NCBI GenBank assembly: GCA_023429275.1
Contig: JAEYWB010000788.1
Coordinates: forward strand, 1 to 10,172
Origin: Planctomycetota bacterium
GTDB taxonomy: Bacteria; Planctomycetota; Planctomycetia; Planctomycetales; Planctomycetaceae
DNA: 10,172 nucleotides
Direction: 5' to 3'
Within the stretch, counting starts at the first letter, position 1, and each line of letters starts with the position of its first letter. The translations under genes and the position numbers were made by a program. Positions 1-7,084 of the stretch are shown here, one piece after another. The notes beneath the pieces were generated by a model. That model saw only the letters and a list, made by a program, of their open reading frames with translations, ran no database searches and was not told where the DNA came from.

Positions 1-754
1 TGACCGGGACTGTCTGCGGCCGGCTCACGATCATCCGCTGGGCGATCAACTTTCGCCGACTCGGGAGGGGGACTCTCAGACCACGATCGCGCGGCAACTC
101 CGGCACGTTTGCCGCCGAACCTCCCGATGCCGCCGCGGCCCGGACATCCCGTTCCCGGATTCGACCACCGGCTCCCGTTCCTGCAAGCGGACGCCAGTCC
201 ATGCCCAACTCAGCCGCCACCCGCCGCGCGCGGGGACTCGCAAACGAGACTCGCTCCGTGGACGGCGCGACATGGCCTGACCAGCTGACAGCCGTTCCGG
301 CGCGTCGCTCTCGCGACTCGCCAGCCCGCTCGACATCGACCGGGAGAACCCGACCTCCGGGGCCACTGCCCATCAATTCCGTGAGTGCGATCCCCGCCTG
401 GCGAGCCATGCGCCGAACCGCCGGAGAGGCGCCGGGGGGGATGGTCTCGATCGGCTCGCTTCGGACATCTGCGACTTGCCGCGCAGTCTCGCTCCAAGGA
501 ACTCCATCTCCTGCCGCGACGAGATATCCGACGACGGTGCCCACCTTGAGGACCGCTCCCGGCTGGGGGCCAGTCGGAGGAATCCGAAGAATCCCGTCGT
601 CGACCGCCTCGATGTCCTGGCAAGCCTTTTCGCCTTCGAGTTCGAAAAGGATATCGCCTCGGCGAATCGAGTCGCCGTCCCGCTTCGACCAGCCGACAAA
701 CGTCCCTTCCTCCATCGACCAGCCGAGCCGCGGAATCACGATTTCGTGAGCCAT
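1..754 (-). CDS. Dihydrolipoamide acyltransferase (E2) of a 2-oxoacid dehydrogenase complex, partial (C-terminus off the left edge)
   Basis: E2 carries the acyl group on a lipoyl lysine and passes it to CoA. I translated 251 codons by hand from the ATG at 754-752, and the frame stays open to the edge. Residues 1-80 form a lipoyl domain with the lipoylation site EGEKA (Lys43). Two stretches resembling the E1/E3-binding peripheral subunit domain follow: about 109-144 (SPAVRRMA ... GSGPGGR) and 172-207 (ASPRARRVAAELG ... GTGAGGR). Low-complexity linkers rich in Arg, Ala and Ser separate them. From about residue 234 the start of the catalytic acyltransferase domain appears (RKLIAQRMIVSRPQT); the active-site His region lies outside the window. 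The gene starts 2 bases after the E1 stop, behind a strong AAGGAG site, so the two are almost certainly co-translated partners. The acyl specificity (acetyl, branched-chain or other) cannot be told. Having two binding domains is less usual than one. Confidence 0.93.
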   Translation of the reverse strand, partial: MAHEIVIPRLGWSMEEGTFVGWSKRDGDSIRRGDILFELEGEKACQDIEAVDDGILRIPPTGPQPGAVLKVGTVVGYLVAAGDGVPWSETARQVADVRSEPIETIPPGASPAVRRMARQAGIALTELMGSGPGGRVLPVDVERAGESRERRAGTAVSWSGHVAPSTERVSFASPRARRVAAELGMDWRPLAGTGAGGRIRERDVRAAAASGGSAANVPELPRDRGLRVPLPSRRKLIAQRMIVSRPQTVPV

Positions 755-756
755 GA

Positions 757-2757
757 TTACTCCTTCACCAGTGCGCGGATTGCCTGGGCGATCGCGGCCG
801 CGGTCGGGACGACGGCCACCTCGAGCGGCGGACTGTAGGGGGTTGGCGTGAAGACGCCGGTCAGGCGGCGGATCGGTGCATCGAGATTGTCGAAGCCCGC
901 TTCCGCGACCTGCGCGGCGATCTCGGCCGCGAATCCGCAGGGAGCGGGAGGCTCGTCGACGATCAGGAGCCGGCCGGTCCGGGCGACCGAAGCCAGGATC
1001 GTCTCGGTATCGAGCGGCGAGACAGTCCGAGGATCGATCAGTTCGACCGAGATGCTTTCTTTCTGAAGCTCCTCGCAGACCGAGAGCGTCAGGTGGACCA
1101 TCCGTGCGAGGGCGACAACAGTGACGTCCTTCCCCGGTCGGACGACGGCCGCTTTTCCAAACTCGATCTCGTAGTCCTCAGCCGGGACGTGGCACTTCGT
1201 CGTCAGGATCTCGCGGTGTTCGAGGAACATGACCGGGTCGTCGCACCGCAGGGCGTGCTTGAGCAGTCCCTTGGCGTCACGGGCGTTCGAGGGGACGACC
1301 ACCCGCAGGCCGGGGACCTGAGCGTAGAGGGCGTAGTAGCTCCCGGAGTGATGGGTCGCCGCGGAGTGCCCGATGCCGATGCAGCCCCGGAGCAATACCG
1401 GCATCTTGAGCCGGCCGCTCGACATGTACTGCATCTTGGCGATCTGGTTGATGATCTCGCCGATCGAGTCGAGGACGAAGTCGGCGAACATGAAGTCGAT
1501 GACCGGCCGGGTCCCGGTCATCGCCGCCCCTCCGGCGAGTCCCACGAAGCCTCGCTCCGAGATCGGTGTGTCGCACAACCGCTCGGGACCGAAGAGATCG
1601 TAGAGGCCGATGGTCGTCTTGAAATTCCCACCGCGGACACCGATTCCTTCCCCCATGACGAAGATCCGGGGGTTGGTCGCCATCTCCTCCGACAGTGCCT
1701 CGAGCGTCGCCTGCGAGTACGTGATCTCACGGTTGGTGGCAGTCGTGGTGGCAGCGGTCGGGACGCTGGCGATTGCGGAGGAGACAGCAACCGGGCGCGC
1801 CGGGGCGTAGACATGCGTGGCGGCCGACGCGGCCTCGGGGAACGGGCTGTTCTCGGCGAACCTCCGAGCCTCGGCGACTTGGGCTGCCACCTCCGCTTCA
1901 ATCTGCTGCAGATCGGCTTCTCTCAGTCCCTTCTCGGTGAGCAGTCGCCGTTGCAGGAAGGCGATCGGACATCGGGTCTTCCACTCCTCGACCTGCTCGC
2001 GGGTCCGGTACGTGAAATCCCCCATTCCTTCCGCATGAGCGCGGGTGCGGTAGGTCTTGCACTCGATGAGCGTCGCTCCCTCGCCGGCGCGAGCTCGCGC
2101 GGCCGCCGTTCGGGCAATCTCCGTGACGGCCAGGACGTCGTTGCCGTCGACCTCGAACCCCGGAAGACCGTAGTTGGCCGCCCGGCGTCCGACATCGGGG
2201 ATGCCGCTCGAATACGTGAACGGAACCTCGGTGGCAAACTGATTGTTCTCGCAGATGAACAGGACTGGCAGCTTCCAGATGGCTGCCATGTTGAGCCCTT
2301 CATGGAACGCTCCGTTGTTCACCGCCCCGTCGCCGAAGAACGCAACCGCAACTCGACCGGTCTTCATCAGCTTGGAACTGTAGCCGCCGCCGCAGGCCTG
2401 CAGGATGCACGGGCCGACGATGCCGCTCGTCCCCATCATGCCGATCTCCGGCGAGAAGATGTGCATGGAGCCACCCCGCCCCCGGGAACAACCGGTCGCC
2501 CGTCCGAACAGTTCCGCCATGAGCTCGCGCGGAGGCATCCCTTTCGCGAGAGCGTGCCCATGCCCGCGGTGGGTGCTGAAGATCGGGTCTTCAGCCGTGA
2601 GGTGGGCGCAGACACCAGTGGAGATCGCTTCCTGGCCGACATAGGTGTGGCAGGCCCCAAAGATGAGCCCCCGCTGATGACACCGGGCCAGCTCTTCCTC
2701 CGTCTGCCGGATGACGAGCATGGTGCGATACAGGGCAAGAAGGTCTGAGTGGGTCAT
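757..2757 (-). CDS. Fused alpha/beta E1 component of a thiamine-diphosphate-dependent 2-oxoacid dehydrogenase complex
   Basis: E1 decarboxylates a 2-oxoacid using thiamine diphosphate and reductively acylates the lipoyl group of E2. The 666-residue protein joins both E1 subunits. The alpha half is residues 1 to about 310, with HRGHGH at 63-68 and the thiamine-diphosphate motif from GDG (142-144) to Asn-Asn (171-172). An Ala/Thr/Pro-rich linker covers about 311-343. The beta half is about 344-666, with ISERGFVGLAGGAA (399-412), the ATHHSG histidines (469-470) and a transketolase C-terminal domain. The alpha loop that reads YRxxGHS in many E1 proteins is YRTRAHAEG here, so Gly and Ser become Ala while His241 is kept. 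The frame is open upstream to 3240, but that stretch overlaps the neighbouring SDR gene. The ATG at 2757-2755 begins a normal E1 N-terminus (MTHSDLLALYRTML). It could be an acetoin, pyruvate or branched-chain type; context points to an unusual 2-oxoacid. Confidence 0.93.
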   Translation of the reverse strand: MTHSDLLALYRTMLVIRQTEEELARCHQRGLIFGACHTYVGQEAISTGVCAHLTAEDPIFSTHRGHGHALAKGMPPRELMAELFGRATGCSRGRGGSMHIFSPEIGMMGTSGIVGPCILQACGGGYSSKLMKTGRVAVAFFGDGAVNNGAFHEGLNMAAIWKLPVLFICENNQFATEVPFTYSSGIPDVGRRAANYGLPGFEVDGNDVLAVTEIARTAAARARAGEGATLIECKTYRTRAHAEGMGDFTYRTREQVEEWKTRCPIAFLQRRLLTEKGLREADLQQIEAEVAAQVAEARRFAENSPFPEAASAATHVYAPARPVAVSSAIASVPTAATTTATNREITYSQATLEALSEEMATNPRIFVMGEGIGVRGGNFKTTIGLYDLFGPERLCDTPISERGFVGLAGGAAMTGTRPVIDFMFADFVLDSIGEIINQIAKMQYMSSGRLKMPVLLRGCIGIGHSAATHHSGSYYALYAQVPGLRVVVPSNARDAKGLLKHALRCDDPVMFLEHREILTTKCHVPAEDYEIEFGKAAVVRPGKDVTVVALARMVHLTLSVCEELQKESISVELIDPRTVSPLDTETILASVARTGRLLIVDEPPAPCGFAAEIAAQVAEAGFDNLDAPIRRLTGVFTPTPYSPPLEVAVVPTAAAIAQAIRALVKE
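760..765 (-). promoter_or_regulatory. Shine-Dalgarno site of the E2 gene, inside the E1 stop region
   Basis: On the minus strand AAGGAG lies 5 bases before the E2 ATG. The same six bases encode the last two residues (Lys-Glu) of E1, and the E1 stop TAA falls between this site and the E2 start. It is the clearest ribosome-binding site in the window. It fixes the E2 start and suggests translational coupling of E1 and E2. Confidence 0.8.
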
Positions 2758-2816
2758 AGAGCTTGAAGAAGGATTCGATGACGTTCGTCGATGTCGAAGG
2801 GCGCCGGACGTGCGAA

Positions 2817-3608
2817 CTACGAATGGCGCATCGTCGCGCCGGCATTGGCGGCGAGGTTGCCGCCGTCCATCGGGATGATCGCCCCGGTGATCCAAGACGA
2901 GGCGTCGGAGGCGAGAAGGACGGCGAGGCCCTGGATATCGGTCGGTGCACCGAGCCGGCCGCGGGGAATGCCCCGCAGCCACTGTGCTTCCAGAGTCGGG
3001 TCGGCGGCCAGCCGCTTCTCGAGGCTCGGGTTCACGACCTGGGCGGGAAGGATCGCGTTGACCCGCACGCCGAGGCCCGACCACTCGGTGCTCAGCTCTC
3101 GCGTCATCTGGACGACCGCCCCCATCGCCATGCTGTAGGCGATGTGTCCGCGGCCAAGGGCCGTGATGCTCGCCAGCGACCCGATGTTGAGGATGCTTCC
3201 TCGCCCGGCGGCGAGCATCCGCCGGCCCGCCTCCTGGCACATGCAGAATCGACCGAAGACGAGGTTCTGAAAGACCTGCTGGACGTCGTCGATCGTGATC
3301 TCTTCGGGACGTCCGAGGAGTCCTTCGCCGGCGATGTTTCCAAGGAAGTCGATCCGTCCGAACTCATGATCGAGCCGCGCGAACATCTGCCGGATCGCAG
3401 CCGGGTCCGAGACATTGCAGGTGACCGGGATGGCGCGGCGTCCCACGGCCGCGATGTCGGACGCCGTCTTGTCGAGTCCCGCCGTATTCAAGTCGGCGAG
3501 CATCAGATCGGCACCATGTTCAGCCAGCGCGAGGGCCGAGGCCCGCCCCAGGCCGCTCGCGGCACCGGAGATCAGGGCGACCCGGCCGGTGAGATCGAAC
3601 AGAGCCAT
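2817..3608 (-). CDS. Short-chain dehydrogenase/reductase (SDR) family protein lacking the catalytic lysine
   Basis: This 263-residue protein has the classical SDR length and fold signature. It shows a Gly-rich nucleotide loop SGAASGLG (14-21), Asp39 at the end of the second strand (suggesting NAD(H)), NIAG at 91-94 where NNAG is typical, Asn115, Ser144 in NIGSLAS, and Tyr158. The C-terminus carries the usual GAIIPMDGG. In classical SDRs, Tyr is followed four residues later by Lys (YxxxK). Here the sequence is YSMAM, so the lysine position (162) is Met; I checked this codon directly (ATG at 3125-3123). The protein may have altered or lost oxidoreductase activity, or a single-base A-to-T change may be involved, since Lys AAG and Met ATG differ at one base. 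It lies 59 bases upstream of E1 and 67 bases downstream of the transporter gene. The role in the pathway is unknown; a hydroxyl/keto conversion would be the default guess. No strong ribosome-binding site precedes the ATG. Confidence 0.9.
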   Translation of the reverse strand: MALFDLTGRVALISGAASGLGRASALALAEHGADLMLADLNTAGLDKTASDIAAVGRRAIPVTCNVSDPAAIRQMFARLDHEFGRIDFLGNIAGEGLLGRPEEITIDDVQQVFQNLVFGRFCMCQEAGRRMLAAGRGSILNIGSLASITALGRGHIAYSMAMGAVVQMTRELSTEWSGLGVRVNAILPAQVVNPSLEKRLAADPTLEAQWLRGIPRGRLGAPTDIQGLAVLLASDASSWITGAIIPMDGGNLAANAGATMRHS

Positions 3609-3675
3609 CGAAAAGTCTTTCGTCAGATGTTGCAGTGTGTGCGGTGGAGTGTCACCGAGGTGAGCCGTTACGCGT

Positions 3676-5238
3676 TCAACCCCGAATCAGCGGCCAGATG
3701 TTGAACGTGAAGACGAGAGCCGCGAGGCCCAGGTAGAACGCGCCGCATCCCGCGAGGCCGATCGAGTGGTACCACCGGGGGCGGACCTCCCGCGGCAGGA
3801 GCCGGTGGTTGATCCACAGGAGCTGAAAGGAGGTGACGCCGAGCGCCAGGTTGTTGAAGTTGGCGATGAAGTTTGTCATCAGCTTCGGAACATTGCTGAA
3901 CAGGTAGGCACAGACGAACGACCAGAGGACGTAACAGCTGAGGATCGCGTAGTAGACGTACTTCGCCTGGTGCGGCCGCATCGAACTTCGGACGCGGTGA
4001 TTGGCGGTCCAGATGGCGTCGGTCCAGCGGCGGCTGAAGTCGTCGACGATCGACATCTGGCTCGGCAACATCACCATCATCCCGGTCAGGAGCGCGGCGA
4101 TCCACAGCCCCATCGCGACGGGTGGCGAGAACCCCGCGTGATACAGCCCGTCGGCCGTCACGATCGCCTGGGCGATGCTCGTCTGCTCCGGAGTGATGGT
4201 CGAAGACTTCGTGAACTGCATCGAGATCAGGGCCGGCAGGGCCATCCCCATGAAACAGCCGGGAGCCCAGACGAGAATCTGGTCGGTGAGGATGTACCGC
4301 CACCAGCCTCGCCAACGGCGGAGGTTGTCTGCGGTCAGCTCGAAGATCTTCCCAACGTGACTGAGCTTCACATTCCCGCCGCCAACCGCACTCGGGATGG
4401 CGCCGACCTGGCTCCCCATCCCCCACCCCTTGTCCCGGACGAAGTTGCTGTAGGTTGAGTTTGCCAGGCCGCCGCCTCCCGCGTACCCAGCGAAGGCTCC
4501 CAGCATCACGATGCTCGCCACAGAGATCGTCGGCCACGAACCATGTTCCCAGGCGTGAGCGACGGCATTCGTCACGACTTCGCCCCCCTGGCCGTCGCTG
4601 ATCGGGACGTTGCCAAATTTCACGAAGCCGCTGAACACGTTCCACCAGTTCGCCGGGCTGACGCAGGTCACGCCGATCGTCAGGCAGAAGGCGAGGACGA
4701 TCACGACCTTGGCGGTCATCACCGCCTGAAGCATGTTGTAGACCTTGCCTCCCAGGAAGATGGGGAGCGTCACTCCCAGCAGGCAGACATAGGCCAGGAC
4801 AGTCACGAGGCCCCGGTCGGCCAACGTCGGCGGACGATCGAGGATCAGCGAGGCAATCAGCGCTGCGCCGTGCGTCGAAAGTCCCGGAACCAGCGCCGAC
4901 AGGTTGAGCATCAGCATGACGCCAACCCAGAACATCGGTCCGGGGCGGACTCGCATGAACCCGGTGAAGACCGGCTCCCCGCAGTAGAGGGCGTATCGTC
5001 CGCATTCGAGGTTGTAGAAGACCTGGAGGATGATCGCGATCGTGGCGATCCACATCAGCCCGCCACCGAAGCGGGCGGTCACGGTCGGCCCCAGCAGCCA
5101 TTCCCCCCCTCCGATCTGGATCCCCATCATGACGATGCCGGGGCCAATGAAACTCGCCCAGTTCCGCCAGGAGAGCGGCTTGGGTTCGGGAAGTTCGGCA
5201 ATCTCCCACGGGGGGATGGCCGACGAGGTGGTTTTCAT
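3676..5238 (-). CDS. Nramp-related (LeuT-fold) inner-membrane transporter without the metal-binding motifs
   Basis: The 520-residue protein has many hydrophobic segments, consistent with roughly 11-12 membrane helices. Its first helix resembles Nramp proteins (SFIGPGIVMMGIQIGGGEW, 29-47). In metal-transporting Nramp proteins this helix carries Asp-Pro-Gly-Asn; here residues 43-46 are Gly-Gly-Gly-Glu. The sixth-helix region (about 240-265) has GYAGGGGLANSTYSNF where Met-Pro-His is expected. The three metal-coordinating side chains (Asp, Asn, Met) are therefore absent. Family knowledge says Nramp homologues lacking these residues need not carry transition metals. Placement between a cyclase-family hydrolase and carbon-catabolic enzymes suggests uptake of an organic acid or related compound (inference). 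The ATG at 5238 (MKTTSSAIPPW) is chosen because it precedes a short polar N-terminus and then helix 1; the frame is open further upstream but overlaps the cyclase gene. Family databases would probably name it a divalent metal transporter, which may mislead. Confidence 0.85.
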   Translation of the reverse strand: MKTTSSAIPPWEIAELPEPKPLSWRNWASFIGPGIVMMGIQIGGGEWLLGPTVTARFGGGLMWIATIAIILQVFYNLECGRYALYCGEPVFTGFMRVRPGPMFWVGVMLMLNLSALVPGLSTHGAALIASLILDRPPTLADRGLVTVLAYVCLLGVTLPIFLGGKVYNMLQAVMTAKVVIVLAFCLTIGVTCVSPANWWNVFSGFVKFGNVPISDGQGGEVVTNAVAHAWEHGSWPTISVASIVMLGAFAGYAGGGGLANSTYSNFVRDKGWGMGSQVGAIPSAVGGGNVKLSHVGKIFELTADNLRRWRGWWRYILTDQILVWAPGCFMGMALPALISMQFTKSSTITPEQTSIAQAIVTADGLYHAGFSPPVAMGLWIAALLTGMMVMLPSQMSIVDDFSRRWTDAIWTANHRVRSSMRPHQAKYVYYAILSCYVLWSFVCAYLFSNVPKLMTNFIANFNNLALGVTSFQLLWINHRLLPREVRPRWYHSIGLAGCGAFYLGLAALVFTFNIWPLIRG

Positions 5239-5299
5239 GGAACGTTCGTTTCGGTGACTGAGGCGCGCAGCAATCCGAACCCAAACTCGACAAGGGGCG

Positions 5300-7030
5300 T
5301 CAGTCCATCGGAACCCCCTCCAGGACGATCGCCCGCCCCGGTCCGCCATGGCAGTTGTGGATCTTGAGTGGGGCAAACAGGAAGTACCCGCCGGCGGTCA
5401 CCTTCCCGACGTTCTGCAAAAACTCGACGCCGACCATCTCGCGGCTGCCGAGCGCCCAGTAGGTCATCAGTGCCCGCCGGGAATCCACTCCCCCGAGGTC
5501 GGGAGCATCCGTCGCGATGCAGCGGATTCCCTTTTCCTTGAGATACAGGACGGCGTCTGGCCCGAGAGCCGGCCAGCCTTCCGCCTTGCCGGTCAGTGGA
5601 TCGCTCCAGACTCCGGCATCGTTCGGCTGCGGCTTGAACGTCCGGTCAAGATGCCCGGTCAGCAGGATGACGACTTCACCTGGCCTCAGGTCTCCATGCA
5701 TCTTCTCGTCGGCCTTCAAGGTCGCCACCGTGACCTCGGGTGAGGCGGGCCACGTCTTGCGATCCGTCGTTCCGACAAGGGAACGAACATCGACGACGCG
5801 GGCCGGCCCACACGTCCATTCAAGCGGAACCCGGTCCGCCGTCAGCGAACTGGTCCCGCGGGGGCCGTAGGACTTTTCGTAGTCACTCAGCCAGCCACGA
5901 ACCTCCGGAGAGTACGTCGGCTGTTCCCCTTCCATCGGCAAGGCGAAGGCTGGCGGAACGAGGTGTGTCCCCGCCATCGCGTCCATCAGATGGGTGTGGT
6001 GCCACAGGTCGAGGTACTCCGAGTACAGGAAGTCGACCTTCAGGTAGACCTGCCGGTGTTGCCCTGTGCCGATTCCGGGTGAAGTCACTGGCAAGTTGGG
6101 AGCGAGCGTTGGCGAGAGATCGATCACCCGCTTGGCCCTGGCCGCAGCGATCAGTCGCTTCGGCAGGTCCCCTCCGACGATCGAGAAGGCCCGGCCTTCA
6201 GCGTAGGGGGCTCCCTGGTGCTTGGGACTGAGCAGGCAGTAGAAGGCCCCGGTCGGCGGAATCGCGCCGAGATTGGTCGCGCTTTCGGTCCAGATCATTC
6301 CGTATTTGAGCCCGGCATAGTGCGTTGGCTCGGCGAGGTCCGGCAGCGGCCCCATGCTGGCGCTGTCGGTCCCCAGCGCGAGAACGCCCCGGCTCCCGAG
6401 CAGTTCCATGCAGGCGGGATCGGGATCCGGAAACCCCGGGGCTTTCCGATCGAGCACATCCGCGAGGAACCGGCTCCCTTCGGGGAACGGCCGGTAGTAC
6501 GTGTCGGAGTAGTCGCTTCGAAACAGCACGACGTCGCCGAAGCCGACGCGGCGGTACTGCTTTTCGAACCGATCGACATGCTCGGGAGTCACCAGCGGGC
6601 TGACCCCTTTCGGGGCCTTGTCGAGCAGATCCCGGACATCGACGACACACGCCTCACCGCCGAATTGCCAGGGTTCGATCCGATCGGTGTAGGCAAGCCC
6701 CAGGGGGCCCGACTTCTCTCGCTTGAGATCGGGGCGGGCGACCGAATGGGGAGGGACGTCGAGTTGCGTCCCGGTGTTCCCATCGATCAGCAGCACGTCG
6801 ATGTTGTAGGGGGAGTCGGGACCGATGACGCGCTGACGTGTGATCTGGAACCGGGGGAACGGAGCAGAGGGCCAGGTGCAGGGGAACGTCGGCGCGACAA
6901 GAAGCGAATGATCGACGAACCGGGACGAGGGGTCGGCAGCACACGCTCGCGATCCGCCGGGTTCGGGGCCGGCGAGCAGAATCGCCGTCAGCGAAGCCAT
7001 CAGAAGGACAGTCTTGAGAACGTTGGACAT
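5300..7030 (-). CDS. Exported tandem-domain cyclase-family (kynurenine formamidase-like) protein
   Basis: The 576-residue protein starts with a Sec-type signal peptide: a hydrophobic run at about 5-20 and likely cleavage near Ala-Cys-Ala (29-31). It therefore probably acts in the periplasm. Two copies of the cyclase/formamidase fold follow, about 35-290 and 300-576. The second begins with a typical DLSPTLAPNLPV (304-315). Family enzymes are metal-dependent amide, ester or lactone hydrolases with HxGTHxDxPxH. Domain 1 reads NTGTQLDVPPH (85-95), keeping Asp91 and His95 but with Asn and Gln replacing the first two His. His237 and Glu249 match the spacing of the distal ligand pair. Domain 2 reads MAGTHLVPPAF (352-362), keeping only His356 of that motif, and Glu536. 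Domain 1 is the better catalytic candidate. A GGGAG site 9 bases before the ATG supports the start. It sits between the Ldh-type dehydrogenase and the transporter, fitting substrate processing before uptake. The substrate is unknown. Confidence 0.85.
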   Translation of the reverse strand: MSNVLKTVLLMASLTAILLAGPEPGGSRACAADPSSRFVDHSLLVAPTFPCTWPSAPFPRFQITRQRVIGPDSPYNIDVLLIDGNTGTQLDVPPHSVARPDLKREKSGPLGLAYTDRIEPWQFGGEACVVDVRDLLDKAPKGVSPLVTPEHVDRFEKQYRRVGFGDVVLFRSDYSDTYYRPFPEGSRFLADVLDRKAPGFPDPDPACMELLGSRGVLALGTDSASMGPLPDLAEPTHYAGLKYGMIWTESATNLGAIPPTGAFYCLLSPKHQGAPYAEGRAFSIVGGDLPKRLIAAARAKRVIDLSPTLAPNLPVTSPGIGTGQHRQVYLKVDFLYSEYLDLWHHTHLMDAMAGTHLVPPAFALPMEGEQPTYSPEVRGWLSDYEKSYGPRGTSSLTADRVPLEWTCGPARVVDVRSLVGTTDRKTWPASPEVTVATLKADEKMHGDLRPGEVVILLTGHLDRTFKPQPNDAGVWSDPLTGKAEGWPALGPDAVLYLKEKGIRCIATDAPDLGGVDSRRALMTYWALGSREMVGVEFLQNVGKVTAGGYFLFAPLKIHNCHGGPGRAIVLEGVPMD

Positions 7031-7039
7031 GACTCAAGT

Positions 7040-7044
7040 CTCCC
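7040..7044 (-). promoter_or_regulatory. Shine-Dalgarno site of the exported cyclase gene
   Basis: GGGAG on the minus strand lies 9 bases before the ATG at 7030-7028. It supports that start, which also gives a well-formed signal peptide. Confidence 0.55.
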
Positions 7045-7084
7045 GGCGCGGGGATGGGTTCAGGACGGATTCCGTGACACGACT

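Noticed and set aside
1093..2748. Long plus-strand open frame (551 codons)
   Set aside because: Antisense to the E1 gene, whose catalytic motifs are unambiguous; the composition looks like a shadow frame.
2758..3240. In-frame upstream extension of E1 (161 codons)
   Set aside because: It overlaps the SDR gene in another frame and encodes low-complexity Arg/Pro/Gly-rich sequence. The ATG at 2757 starts a normal E1 N-terminus.
3668..5293. Alternative minus-strand frame of 541 codons across the transporter
   Set aside because: Its translation is Arg/Asp/Gly-rich without membrane segments. The other minus frame gives a coherent membrane transporter.
5239..5376. Upstream extension of the transporter (46 codons)
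   Set aside because: It overlaps the 3' end of the cyclase gene and is Arg/Ser-rich; the ATG at 5238 gives a normal short cytoplasmic N-terminus.
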